DNA from: an uncultured Clostridia bacterium
GTDB lineage: Bacteria; Bacillota; Clostridia; UBA1381
Length of the DNA: 36,886 nt
Assembly (NCBI GenBank): GCA_947623955.1
Contig: CANQIP010000014.1
Coordinates: 1-36,886 of the forward strand
Reading direction: 5' to 3'
The notes under the pieces are model-generated. The model worked only from the letters and a program-made list of their open reading frames with translations. It was not told the origin of the DNA and ran no database searches. Of this stretch, positions 18,774 through 27,976 are shown one piece after another. Each line of letters starts with the position of its first letter. The first letter of the stretch is position 1. Made by a program: the position numbers and the translations under genes.

Positions 18774-18784
18774 GATGACGATTT

Positions 18785-18806
18785 ATTTGCCCGTTTTGCG
18801 GCAAAT
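18785..18806 (-). promoter_or_regulatory. Inverted repeat behind the peptide gene
   Basis: ATTTGCC (18785-18791) and GGCAAAT (18800-18806) form a perfect 7-bp inverted repeat with an 8-base spacer, touching the stop codon of the peptide gene. There is no T-run, so it is not a normal terminator. It lies 12 bases upstream of the stalk-gene -35 box and may be an operator or an RNA 3'-end hairpin. Confidence 0.4.
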
Positions 18807-18946
18807 CATATCTTGCGTCTCAAGGAGTCGTCAATCTCGTGTTCCGGTACGCGCGGTACGTTGTCAAACGCGCCGCCGCCCGTTACTTGCTCCAAGTCCT
18901 CCAAGTCCAATTCCTGAGTGTTCTTCTCTTTCTCATTTTCAGCCAT
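18806..18946 (-). CDS. 46-aa peptide with double-glycine leader (candidate exported signal peptide)
   Basis: The frame begins MAENEKEKNTQ, continues ELDLEDLEQVTGG and then G, and ends with a core AFDNVPRVPEHE-IDDSLRRKI. The leader fits the double-glycine consensus for export by C39-peptidase ABC transporters: Leu at -12, Glu at -9 and Asp at -8, Leu at -7, Val at -4 and Gly-Gly at -2/-1, counting the second glycine as -1. Predicted cut after the second or third glycine leaves 21-22 residues. The core has no Cys and is charged and proline-containing, unlike membrane-active bacteriocins, and resembles a signal more than a toxin. An excellent ribosome binding site AAGGAGGA sits 6-7 bases upstream, only 20 bases behind the stop of the SLH giant, so it shares that transcript. 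Real gene likely; the pheromone role is inference. Confidence 0.8.
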   Translation of the reverse strand: MAENEKEKNTQELDLEDLEQVTGGGAFDNVPRVPEHEIDDSLRRKI

Positions 18947-18966
18947 TTTTATATCCTCCTTAAAAT

Positions 18967-21900
18967 TTATTTGATTGTCTTGTCAAACCGCTCCGTCAGC
19001 GCGGCGGCTTCGGCGCGTGTGGCGTTGTTTTGCGGCCTTAATGTGTTGTCCGTGTAGCCGCTCATAACGCCCGAACCGCATGCCCACTGTATGGCGGGTA
19101 TTGCGTATTCGCTCGTTTCTTCCGCGTCGGCGTAGCTTAGTATATTCGTGCTTTCACCGACCGACACGTCCTTTCCGATGTACTGCGCGTACCGCCACAG
19201 CATAGCCGCGACCTGTTCGCGCGTTACCAATTCATCGGGTGCAAACTCCGTATCGCTGTAACCGGAGACTATTCCGTTTTCCGTACCCCATGCGATATAC
19301 GGCGCGTAGTACATATCCTTGTTTACATCGGTGTACGTCATATCCGTGCTTTCGGGCTTAACGCCGTTCATGCGTCCTATTACCGTTATGAGCATACCTC
19401 TTGTGATGTTGGTATTGGGTTCAAACGTGTCCTCACTTACACCCGCGAAGTAACCCTTTTCAGTTGCATACTTCACGCTGCCGCTGAACCAGTCCGCAGA
19501 AGTTACGTCATTAAACTGTGTTTCCGCGGTATTGCCGCCGTCGGGTTCGGTCGTCGGTTCAGGTGTTGCCGTAGGCTCGGGCGACGCTGTCGGGGCAGGG
19601 GTTGCCTCCGCGCGCCGCGACGCGCCGGAACCCGAACCGTGCGGTCTGGATGTAGGCTCTGCTTTACGCGGCGTTACCGTTACCGTTATGTCGGGTATCG
19701 CATTGCCGTACGGAGTGACGTTACCGTGTATCACGGTCGTACCCTCGCCGATTGCCTTAAGCGTTGTGCCGTCGAATGCCGCGACCGCCGCATCGTCCGT
19801 ACCGAGAGCCGCGCTCATGCCTTCGCTAAGCGCACTCGGCTCGCACGTTATGCTGAAGTCCATCGTCTCACCCTCGGCAAGCTCTATCTTTTCCGGGAAC
19901 GGCTCGCCGTTTAACATAAATTCCATCGGCATCGCTGCGGTAAGAGAAATATTTTCACCCTGCGTTACATATTCTCCGTCCTTATTCTTGCCCAATAACA
20001 GACAATCCACAAATCCGTATTTTTCAAACGGCTCCGCAACGGCATTTATATCTATCGTAAAGCTTTTGGTTTCGCCGACGCCTATTCCGTCCATTGCAGC
20101 CTTGCCCCAGTCGCACTCGTCAACCGTGTAGCCCGTGGCGGCTCCGTACGGACCGGAGAAAATAACGTTCATCGTGTCGTCCGAGTTTGACGGCACATTG
20201 CCCGTGTTTGTTATATTATATTTGACATGATAACCGTTGCTGTCCTGATACGGATAAACGTCATCCACAACATATTGAGGCTTATCTTCAAGCCTGTCAC
20301 TCTCATAAGACGATACATTTTCCATACCGCCCTCTTTTACCTCGGCAATAAGGCTTACGCCTTCTACGCTTGCGGGGGCAGTCCATTCAAATCTTAAAGT
20401 ATCCGTGCCGGAGGGGAGCAGCTTGCTATCGCTGTTAAGCGTATATATCGGCTCACCATGCTTTTTACCGTTTTTAGCCTCGTAAACGTTTAAGGTATAA
20501 CCGTCTGCGTAAGTAAGACCGTTGTTTGTGATGTCGACGTACACATCTGCCGTGTCGCCTCCGCCCGGAGTTTCATCGGACAGCGTTATATCCGTAACAT
20601 CGACCGCTCCGCACGGCGTCATATATGAAGCCATGAGCTTAAAGTCGCTTATTTCAACGGGGTTTTCGGCGTTATCGGTTATCTTCTGTTTAAAGCTGTT
20701 ATACATAACCATGAGGTTTCCGCTGTCATCTATCACGGCATTGGGTTCATCGGTGAATGCGCCGGTGTTTGTCAGCCTATATGCCGGCGCCCACGCGGAA
20801 CCGATCGCCTCGGCAGGCTCGTTCGGGTCGGACGAAGGTATCGGATCGTTTTGAATTAAAGCCGTCGCGTATATCTCGGTTCCCTGCTTTTCGTTAAAGT
20901 CGTCCGTGTCCTTATCCTTCGTTTCGGGCTGTGTCCAAACGACGTATATATCGTCGCCGTCCGTAACCGCCTTAAAGTCAGCCATGTACCGCGTGTTATC
21001 CGAATTTTCTGCAGGCATCGCGACATAGGAGTAAAGCGAGTCGATATCCTTTACCTCATTGCTGTTTTCGGTATTGAGATACTCATCCTTGATGTGACCG
21101 TCATTGTCAATGCCGTCACGCACGAGCGACGTTATGTCTATGTACGCGACAGTCCTGTCGTCTCTGTACCAGAACAGCTTTGTATCAGCCGCTTCCGCTT
21201 TCGTCGTTTTGGCTTCCGGATGCTCGGCAATAGCTTCGGCAAACGCTTTGTTTTCCGTTCTCACGAACTGCGGCAGAGCGTCCGCCACATTGTCGTCCGT
21301 AATTCTTACCGGTTTATACGTCGTGTGTTTCTCAAAGTCGTAGCACTGCACGAACAACTCCTTGTCGTTAGTCGTATCACCGTTCGAATCCTGATCGATC
21401 GTGTACGCGTAAACGGCTATACCGTTATACGTTATTGCCGTGAAGTCGGACACGTTAGGAACATCAAGTCCCAGCTCCGGCAGCGGCGACGACAGGAAAC
21501 GCTGACCGTGCCATTCGTTTATGAGAGTTTCCTTTTCATCTTCCGTGCTGCCGTTTCCGTTGCTGTCGGACAGCTCTTCGGGGTAATACTCGTCGACCAT
21601 CCACTTGCTCTTTTCGGCGGAGTACAGCATATATATAACGGCGCAGTCGTTCGTGTAGGAGTTAGCCAGATCCGCAGCCGTTCCCTCGGAATTACCGGTT
21701 TTTACGTAATATACCGCTCTGTCGTGCGTCTTTTCGTCGTAGACGCAGGTCGGGTTGTAATCGTAATACTCATCCGTTGTAAGACGCGTTTCCCCGCTGA
21801 CCGTACCGTTTGCGGGATCGATTACTGCTGTGTAGACCTCCAAATTTCTCAAATAATCGGCGGAATCCTCCGTAGTCGCCTTATCGGGATCGCTCGACAG

Positions 21901-24900
21901 CCACGCAATCATCACCTTGCCGTCCTCGATCTCGCATACGCTCGGCTGGAAGTCAGCCTTTTTATCGTCCTGAACAACTTTAGGATCGCTCCATGTGCCG
22001 CCCTTATACACCGCGTATTTGAGTACGGTTCTCTCCGTTGCGCCGCGCGATGTGTCGGAATCGAGGAATGCTGCGAAAACACTGTCATCGCTGAGCTTTA
22101 TGAGCTGCGTGTCGGGATGCTCGTAAGCGTTATCCACTATCGTTTCGCTCGATGCTTCACCGAACGCCGACATAAGCGAAATATCGCCGTCGGGACGCCA
22201 TTCGCTCTTTTCATCGCTGTAAGGCTGCCTTACGGAGAACGTCGGCTCGTTTTCCGCGCTTGTAAGCGATATATCATTGTTGTCGGAAAGACTGGTGGGC
22301 GTTACCGGCCCCATTTGCGCGTACTGCTCGAACGAGCCGAATTTCCAGTCGGGGAATGAGTACTGCAGCGGTATCGAGAACAGGAACAAATCCACCCAAA
22401 TACCGAGCTTCAGCACAAGATCGCAGCCCCAGTCATCAACGTAAGGATCGGGTTCGTACAGCGCCATTGCAGAGAACGTGCCGCCGCCGCGCAGACCGAT
22501 CGTTCCGGCAAGTCCGACGCCAACGTAAATCTGAACGGTCGCTCCCATCTGAACGGACGCTTCAAATTCTCCGAGCACATTGTTAAAATCAACCCGTGAT
22601 TTCTGAGCGTCGGTGTATGTAATTTGGGACTTTGAAAGGTCGGTACCCGCGCCGATAAAGCCGAGTACGTTGCCGCTTATTTCAACACCGAAGTAGGCGG
22701 GTATGAACACGACGGGAAGGAACCAATAACATGTCATCCTAAATCCCGCGCTTAATCCCAAATACAGGCCGATGCCGGTAAACACCGCGTTTTTCCCCTT
22801 TGTCTTGCCGCTTGTGTCAAGGAGACGCGCATAAGTGAAGTCGCAATAGATGCCGATTTGAATATCCATTTTCCATGTCGGCGCGCCGAGCGAAAGCTTT
22901 CCGCCGAATTTCTCCATGAGCGCCTCGTCGTGCGGAATTTGTCCGAATGCCGTTTCAAACGACTGACCGAGACCGTTCAGGAAGGTCTCTATCGGATGCG
23001 CGATTTCAAATTCATCCTGCCAGTACTTATGGTTATCGCCCTCGTACTTGTTGAGATGCGTATGCTTAATCGTGTCCACAAGCTGAACCGGACTGAAACC
23101 GATATACATTCTGTAACCCGTGCTGGTCTTTATGCAGCCAAAGGATACAAACGGTAAATCAAAACGTGTACCCGTGTCGCCGAGCAGAGGAAGCTCCTCG
23201 AAGAAGTCTATGCTGAGCGGCAGGTCTATGTACTGAAGCACGGGGATCTCCATTTCCGTATCCTCTATGAACGTAAAGCCGGTGAACGTGTCGGTATACG
23301 TTGTGGTGTCCATAGCCTTTACGGTCTCCTCATCCGGCGGATTGCTGTCGTCAAAGCCGGTGCGGTCACCCGTTACACCGTGGGACCTGTCGGTTGTAAC
23401 GCGTATATACAGCAAATCATCGTGGTTTATCTTGGAAAGCGGCATATCGGCAGTGAATTGGTCATCGCTGCCCTCAACGGGCTCCGCCTTGCATGAGTCA
23501 ATCTCCTCGAAGGTGGTTCTGTCGTACACGACAAACTCTATTCCCGTTACCTTTTCCTCGGCGTCCTCGCTTACAAGGGTATTGTCCTTAACATAGGTTT
23601 TCTTGTACGGCATGGTACCGTTTACCGTAGCGGTTATTTCGACCGTGCTGTCGTCGCCGCTCTTAAGCTTAATCGTGGAACCGCTGTTGCCGGCGCTCGA
23701 CAGCGATATGTTTTCGAGTATGCTGCCCGTTTCCGACGTCATGCGTATAAGTCCCGCGGTTTGGTCGCATACCGGCACTTTTTTCGTCACCTGCTGCTCG
23801 CCGTCTATCACGGTAATTTCTCTGTCCTCCGTGCCGTTGTCAACGAGTTTTATTTCATCGAATAATTCCTGACCGTTCAGCGAGATCATATATCTCACGT
23901 AGCGGTCGGAGGAGCTTGTAGAGCTTATCGCGCGGAACGGCGGAACGGTGAAGGAACCGTCATCGTTCACGTACGTGACGTTCCCGGCAAAGTTTACTAT
24001 CGCGTTACGCGCGGGACGTGAATTTACGTCGGTAGCGGTTCTCGTCTGTAAATTGTAGAACGGACTGAAAACGCTTCCGGTAACGGACTGGTACACGTTT
24101 TCGGCTGTGCCCTTTTCGACGGACAGCGTTATAATGTTATTGTTCGTATCCGAGCCTGTGGACGGCAGCGCTTTGTGTAAAAATACTTCGCCGCTGTAGA
24201 ACCTGTTATTGTTCGCTTCGGTCCACAAGGGGTAGATATTGGCATCCGCCGTATCCGACATACGTACGGAAAGGGGATATACCTTGCCGTAAATGGGATC
24301 GTCGGATATAACGTATTCCTCATATGTAACACCCTTGTCGGTCATCGTATTGTGCGCCGCCGCTTTCATAAAGCTGTACGACGTATCGAAATTGGCGAGC
24401 TCGTCCTTGCGTACGCGCACGGTCATGGCGCCCTGCTTGCTCTTGAAAAGCGGAGTAATCTCGTAGCAGTCTTTCTTCAGCCTTTTGTTCGCATCGAGAT
24501 ACGCGCTTGTTCCGTTGTCCTCGGTGTAGGATATAATTTCTTCTCTGTCCCATTTTGTACTGTTTTTGTTTGCCTTATATTTAAGCTCGAAACCCGCGGG
24601 CTCGTAGTATTTCGCGTAGTCCGGATCCATAACCGTGGAAATTTTCAGTATATCGCCGTAGTGATATTCCTTAGTCACGTCCGATGCGTTTGAAATCTTG
24701 CCGTTTGTATCGCCGTTTATCACAATATTGCCCATCTTTTGCTCCGGAGCCTTGACTGTGACGTTGGAGGTTATATATCCGAAACTCGGCTTAAGATATA
24801 TCGTGCCGCGTGAAGCGTTTGTTTGGGTTGTCTGGTTACCCCAACCATCAATGTCGTTCTTCAGAAACTTTATGTACGACTTATTGTCATATATGAATTT

Positions 24901-27015
24901 CGAAGTTAACGTGAACGAGTGTTCCAGCAAACCGTCGTACTCATACGACGCGATCTGCTTCGGCGAAGAGCCGTCCTCATTGACAATGGACATGCCCGAC
25001 AGGTACACGTACGGAGAGGTAGTGTTGCCGCCGACGCTCTGCGAGTAGCCTATCTGGTTCGCTTCGTCTTTCGTGTAGCGGATAATCTCATTGTTGCTTG
25101 TGTTGTCCGCACCCAAAAGCGCGAGGAATGCCGCGTCCGACCAAGCATGGTATTTGTTGTCCTCGCCGAGGAACTGCGGCTGATCTTCAGTCTCAAGATC
25201 GGTAAGCATAATTTGGAACGGTCTGTATATCGGCTTTATGCTGCTTATATACACATGGTTACAGTCGCGGCAGTTTGACTCATACTGTACCGCAAGATAA
25301 GCCGGATCGTTATTTTGACAGAAAATATTTGTGACCGTATTATCCGCTATTGTGGCTTGGGCGTTGTAGTCCCACGAAGTACCCGAATACCACGACCACA
25401 AAAGTTCTGGGTTATTCACGATAGGCGCCGTGACAAAACCGATTTTCACCCTTGGGCAGGATCCGGTCGTTTTCCATTTGATTTGAGCGCCGGCGATGTC
25501 GTAGCCGTTATATGTGGTATCGGTAAGCTTCCAGCTTGCGTACAGATTACCGTTATGGGCGCCATCAACACCGGGCAGCCAACTGAATGCTCGATCCCAG
25601 CCGTTGCTGTCATCCTTCCACATCATGTCCCAGTATTTGTTGTTGGAATCGTATCCGTTGGTGCCGTTATAATGTGAGTCTTGCTGTACATGCTCAGCCT
25701 TAGACAAATCCAGCTCGCTGCCCGTGACGATGCTTTGCAGGTTGTAAGCGGTTGTCACCGACGAGAGCGTCGCGTCGCTGCCGTCGCTGCCCTTGACGGT
25801 CTCGCCGAGCGTGCCGTCGATCGTGACGGTCGCTTCGCCGCCGTCAATGCTGCATACCTCGCTTTCTTCAAGCTTCAGCTTAAAGTCGGCGCTGCCGAGT
25901 ATGTATTCGCCGCGTATCGGTATATCTATTTTACGTGTGTCAATTCCCATCGGGAATATTACATCCATTTCGACGGGGGAGAAGTCGCGTCCCGCTTCGG
26001 CTGTGCCGTTTTCCGACGTGAGGTGCGCTTCCGATATCGTGTTAAGCGCGCCCTCGCGCTTAATCTCAACCGTGACGCTGTCACCTTCGGCATTGTAGCT
26101 TTCCTCGGCAAAGTAAATCCGGGACGGCTGCTGTTCCTCGTCGTCAACTACGGTAAGAGCGCACGTTGACGACGCGCTTATTGTCGTCGTGCCGTGCGGA
26201 TCGGCGAGCACCATAAAGAAGGTGCGGTCGCCGTCACCCTCGCCGTTGTCCTCAACGTCTATGGCTATGTACTTCTCCTTTTCACCCTCGGCAAATTCAA
26301 CGTTGAGCGTCGCACCGACAACAACATTTGTTATGACGTTTGCCATCTGCTGAATTTGCTGCATCATATCGGTCGTTGCGGTGACGTTCTGCGGTTCGCC
26401 CTCAATGCCCGTGAACATCGCCCGCGCCTGTTGGAGCGAACTTGTGCCGCTGTCCGAAGGCACGGCTTCCGTTTCGGCGTTCTGCTGCTCATCCGCGGAG
26501 AGCAGACCGCTTTCTTCCTCCATGTAGTCAACGACGTCCTGAAGTCCGGTCTGAGTTTGTTCCTTAAGCTCCTCGTCGTTTTCAAGCATTTTGTTAAATT
26601 CTTCTTCCGATTCGAGCTTGGCTTCCGTGTATTCCTCGCCTTCGATACGTTCGAGGAACGACAGGTTGTCGTCGGGGCTTACGGCTTCCGTATCGCCGCC
26701 GAGCAGAGAAACCCTGTAGTCCCTGCCGTACTTTGCGGTGAGGTCGGAAATCTTGACCGTCACATCCGACGCGGACGCGCAGTCTCCGCCTCTCGCGAGA
26801 CGCAGAAGATAACGCTCGTTTGCGCCCTCCTTGAGCTGTGCGCTCGAAGCGGTGAGGTAGAATACGTCGTTTTCGAGTATACCCTCTTCCATTTCGATTT
26901 CGGGGATATACACGTCCGTCGTTTCCGCTTCGGCGGGAAACGCTATTAACGGAGCGATAAGCGCTGCCGACAAAACGGCGCTTATACCCCTCTTTAATCT
27001 TGATATTGCTTTCAT
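18967..27015 (-). CDS. Giant SLH-anchored surface protein with Calx-beta and CARDB-like domains
   Basis: 2682 aa, exported and held to the cell wall. Signal peptide 1-31 (cut near AEAETT). Calx-beta-like strands about 68-110 and 235-290 are split by an acidic helical, Gln/Glu-rich insert of about 120 residues; a second Calx-beta is about 298-395. Large unrecognised beta regions follow. Residues about 1278-1565 are rich in alternating hydrophobic and glycine segments (GIGLYLGLSAGF, QIYVGVGLAGTIGLRGGG). About 1630-2120 looks like repeated propeller blades, then two CARDB-like domains (2135-2355), a Big-like domain (2365-2450), a Pro/Thr/Glu linker and three SLH repeats (2498-2682) with motifs ITRGM, VTREQ and ATRAE. 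ATG follows AAGGAGGA. It is first in an operon with the GG-leader peptide and divergent from the LytTR/kinase operon. No catalytic site recognised; adhesion, receptor or scaffold role is possible. Confidence 0.9.
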   Translation of the reverse strand: MKAISRLKRGISAVLSAALIAPLIAFPAEAETTDVYIPEIEMEEGILENDVFYLTASSAQLKEGANERYLLRLARGGDCASASDVTVKISDLTAKYGRDYRVSLLGGDTEAVSPDDNLSFLERIEGEEYTEAKLESEEEFNKMLENDEELKEQTQTGLQDVVDYMEEESGLLSADEQQNAETEAVPSDSGTSSLQQARAMFTGIEGEPQNVTATTDMMQQIQQMANVITNVVVGATLNVEFAEGEKEKYIAIDVEDNGEGDGDRTFFMVLADPHGTTTISASSTCALTVVDDEEQQPSRIYFAEESYNAEGDSVTVEIKREGALNTISEAHLTSENGTAEAGRDFSPVEMDVIFPMGIDTRKIDIPIRGEYILGSADFKLKLEESEVCSIDGGEATVTIDGTLGETVKGSDGSDATLSSVTTAYNLQSIVTGSELDLSKAEHVQQDSHYNGTNGYDSNNKYWDMMWKDDSNGWDRAFSWLPGVDGAHNGNLYASWKLTDTTYNGYDIAGAQIKWKTTGSCPRVKIGFVTAPIVNNPELLWSWYSGTSWDYNAQATIADNTVTNIFCQNNDPAYLAVQYESNCRDCNHVYISSIKPIYRPFQIMLTDLETEDQPQFLGEDNKYHAWSDAAFLALLGADNTSNNEIIRYTKDEANQIGYSQSVGGNTTSPYVYLSGMSIVNEDGSSPKQIASYEYDGLLEHSFTLTSKFIYDNKSYIKFLKNDIDGWGNQTTQTNASRGTIYLKPSFGYITSNVTVKAPEQKMGNIVINGDTNGKISNASDVTKEYHYGDILKISTVMDPDYAKYYEPAGFELKYKANKNSTKWDREEIISYTEDNGTSAYLDANKRLKKDCYEITPLFKSKQGAMTVRVRKDELANFDTSYSFMKAAAHNTMTDKGVTYEEYVISDDPIYGKVYPLSVRMSDTADANIYPLWTEANNNRFYSGEVFLHKALPSTGSDTNNNIITLSVEKGTAENVYQSVTGSVFSPFYNLQTRTATDVNSRPARNAIVNFAGNVTYVNDDGSFTVPPFRAISSTSSSDRYVRYMISLNGQELFDEIKLVDNGTEDREITVIDGEQQVTKKVPVCDQTAGLIRMTSETGSILENISLSSAGNSGSTIKLKSGDDSTVEITATVNGTMPYKKTYVKDNTLVSEDAEEKVTGIEFVVYDRTTFEEIDSCKAEPVEGSDDQFTADMPLSKINHDDLLYIRVTTDRSHGVTGDRTGFDDSNPPDEETVKAMDTTTYTDTFTGFTFIEDTEMEIPVLQYIDLPLSIDFFEELPLLGDTGTRFDLPFVSFGCIKTSTGYRMYIGFSPVQLVDTIKHTHLNKYEGDNHKYWQDEFEIAHPIETFLNGLGQSFETAFGQIPHDEALMEKFGGKLSLGAPTWKMDIQIGIYCDFTYARLLDTSGKTKGKNAVFTGIGLYLGLSAGFRMTCYWFLPVVFIPAYFGVEISGNVLGFIGAGTDLSKSQITYTDAQKSRVDFNNVLGEFEASVQMGATVQIYVGVGLAGTIGLRGGGTFSAMALYEPDPYVDDWGCDLVLKLGIWVDLFLFSIPLQYSFPDWKFGSFEQYAQMGPVTPTSLSDNNDISLTSAENEPTFSVRQPYSDEKSEWRPDGDISLMSAFGEASSETIVDNAYEHPDTQLIKLSDDSVFAAFLDSDTSRGATERTVLKYAVYKGGTWSDPKVVQDDKKADFQPSVCEIEDGKVMIAWLSSDPDKATTEDSADYLRNLEVYTAVIDPANGTVSGETRLTTDEYYDYNPTCVYDEKTHDRAVYYVKTGNSEGTAADLANSYTNDCAVIYMLYSAEKSKWMVDEYYPEELSDSNGNGSTEDEKETLINEWHGQRFLSSPLPELGLDVPNVSDFTAITYNGIAVYAYTIDQDSNGDTTNDKELFVQCYDFEKHTTYKPVRITDDNVADALPQFVRTENKAFAEAIAEHPEAKTTKAEAADTKLFWYRDDRTVAYIDITSLVRDGIDNDGHIKDEYLNTENSNEVKDIDSLYSYVAMPAENSDNTRYMADFKAVTDGDDIYVVWTQPETKDKDTDDFNEKQGTEIYATALIQNDPIPSSDPNEPAEAIGSAWAPAYRLTNTGAFTDEPNAVIDDSGNLMVMYNSFKQKITDNAENPVEISDFKLMASYMTPCGAVDVTDITLSDETPGGGDTADVYVDITNNGLTYADGYTLNVYEAKNGKKHGEPIYTLNSDSKLLPSGTDTLRFEWTAPASVEGVSLIAEVKEGGMENVSSYESDRLEDKPQYVVDDVYPYQDSNGYHVKYNITNTGNVPSNSDDTMNVIFSGPYGAATGYTVDECDWGKAAMDGIGVGETKSFTIDINAVAEPFEKYGFVDCLLLGKNKDGEYVTQGENISLTAAMPMEFMLNGEPFPEKIELAEGETMDFSITCEPSALSEGMSAALGTDDAAVAAFDGTTLKAIGEGTTVIHGNVTPYGNAIPDITVTVTPRKAEPTSRPHGSGSGASRRAEATPAPTASPEPTATPEPTTEPDGGNTAETQFNDVTSADWFSGSVKYATEKGYFAGVSEDTFEPNTNITRGMLITVIGRMNGVKPESTDMTYTDVNKDMYYAPYIAWGTENGIVSGYSDTEFAPDELVTREQVAAMLWRYAQYIGKDVSVGESTNILSYADAEETSEYAIPAIQWACGSGVMSGYTDNTLRPQNNATRAEAAALTERFDKTIK

Positions 27016-27047
27016 GACATCCTCCTTATTGCTTTTTATAGTACACT

Positions 27048-27120
27048 ATTATAATTATATTATACCATAAATCTTCATTGTTCGAGCCGTATTTCACGAC
27101 GGATAAAATGACTTTTACGT
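27048..27120 (-). promoter_or_regulatory. LytTR-type operator and promoter of the SLH protein/peptide operon
   Basis: Reading the minus strand: ACGTAAAAGTCA (27109-27120) and TCGTGAAATACG (27088-27099), period 21 bp; 11 bases; weak -35 GAAGAT (27071-27076); 17-bp spacer; -10 TATAAT (27048-27053). The poor -35 suits an activator-dependent promoter. A second TATAAT with TGG extension at 27059-27064 may give basal transcription. Confidence 0.65.
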
Positions 27121-27189
27121 CAAAAGCATTTTTTGTTTCGTAAAAAGCAAAGCCGAAATATTGAAAACGGTATAAAAATGTGGTAGAAT
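27117..27189 (+). promoter_or_regulatory. LytTR-type operator and promoter of the regulator/kinase operon
   Basis: Direct repeats ACGTCAAAAGCA (27117-27128) and TCGTAAAAAGCA (27138-27149), 10 of 12 identical with a 21-bp period. Eleven bases follow, then -35 TTGAAA (27161-27166), a 17-bp spacer and -10 TAGAAT (27184-27189). The ACGT at 27117-27120 is shared with the divergent operator. The site implies autoregulation. Confidence 0.7.
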
Positions 27190-27245
27190 TGCATATAAGA
27201 TAAACGCAGCTTATGTTTAACAGCGATGTGGGGGAGGAATATGTT

Positions 27246-27962
27246 ATGAGAATAGCCGTTTGCGACGATAACGCGGCTGACAGAGAGAAATTTGCAAAGA
27301 CCTTGAAGGAGTGCGCTCCGACGATCGACGCGGAGCAGTTCGCCGACGGCGCGTCATTTCTCGAAGCGGCGAAAAAAATGCCGCCGTTCGATGCCGTGTT
27401 TCTCGACATATATATGCCCGGCACGAACGGTGTGGACATTGCAAAGACGCTTAAGGAAATTTCGCCCGAAACGGGTTTGGTGTTCGTTACGACGAGTAGG
27501 GAACACGCGGTCGAAGCATTTTCTCTTTACGCGATGCATTATTTGATAAAGCCTGTGACGGCGCAGGGGATTCAGCAGGCTTTAAGCCGCCTGACGGAGC
27601 TGCGGCACAGTCACAGGGACAGCATTACGCTTACGGTCGGGCGCGAAAGACACATTGTATTTCTGGATCAAATCTGTATTCTTGAAAGCGACAATCATAC
27701 CGTGAACGTTTCTCTCTCGGACGGTCGGCGGCTGAAGGTTCGTATGCCGTTCGGCGAGCTGGAAAGAATGATGAATAAAAAATTTCTGCGGATAAACCGC
27801 GGTATAATGGTAAACATGGACTATATCATGCGTATGGGTGCGGATACGTGCGTTATGCAGAACGGTATCCGTCTGCCGATTACGATACGGCAGAGCGCCG
27901 CGATACGCGCGTCGTATGACGATTATGTGTTTGACAGGCTTGCCGGGAGGAAAGGCTTTTAA
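27246..27962 (+). CDS. LytTR-family response regulator (AgrA/ComE type)
   Basis: 238-aa cytoplasmic transcription regulator. The N-terminal receiver domain has acidic pair Asp7-Asp8, phosphorylation site Asp54 in AVFLDIYMPG, the Thr/Ser switch at FVTTS (80-84) and Lys102 in YLIKP. The C-terminal LytTR DNA-binding domain (about 135-230) includes CILESDNHTVNV and FLRINRGIMVNMDYI. ATG 27246 is chosen because GGGGAGG (27231-27237) is 8 bases upstream and MRIAVCDDN is the standard start. It is followed after 14 bases by its kinase gene. LytTR activators bind direct repeats about two helical turns apart, and such repeats lie directly upstream, in both directions, and before the GLUG gene at 9629. 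Confidence 0.95.
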   Translation: MRIAVCDDNAADREKFAKTLKECAPTIDAEQFADGASFLEAAKKMPPFDAVFLDIYMPGTNGVDIAKTLKEISPETGLVFVTTSREHAVEAFSLYAMHYLIKPVTAQGIQQALSRLTELRHSHRDSITLTVGRERHIVFLDQICILESDNHTVNVSLSDGRRLKVRMPFGELERMMNKKFLRINRGIMVNMDYIMRMGADTCVMQNGIRLPITIRQSAAIRASYDDYVFDRLAGRKGF

Positions 27963-27976
27963 GGAGGGTGGTTACA

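Noticed and set aside
21094-22359. 421-codon open frame on the plus strand
   Set aside because: Antisense to the propeller region of the SLH giant; composition typical of a shadow frame in G/C-rich third-position DNA.
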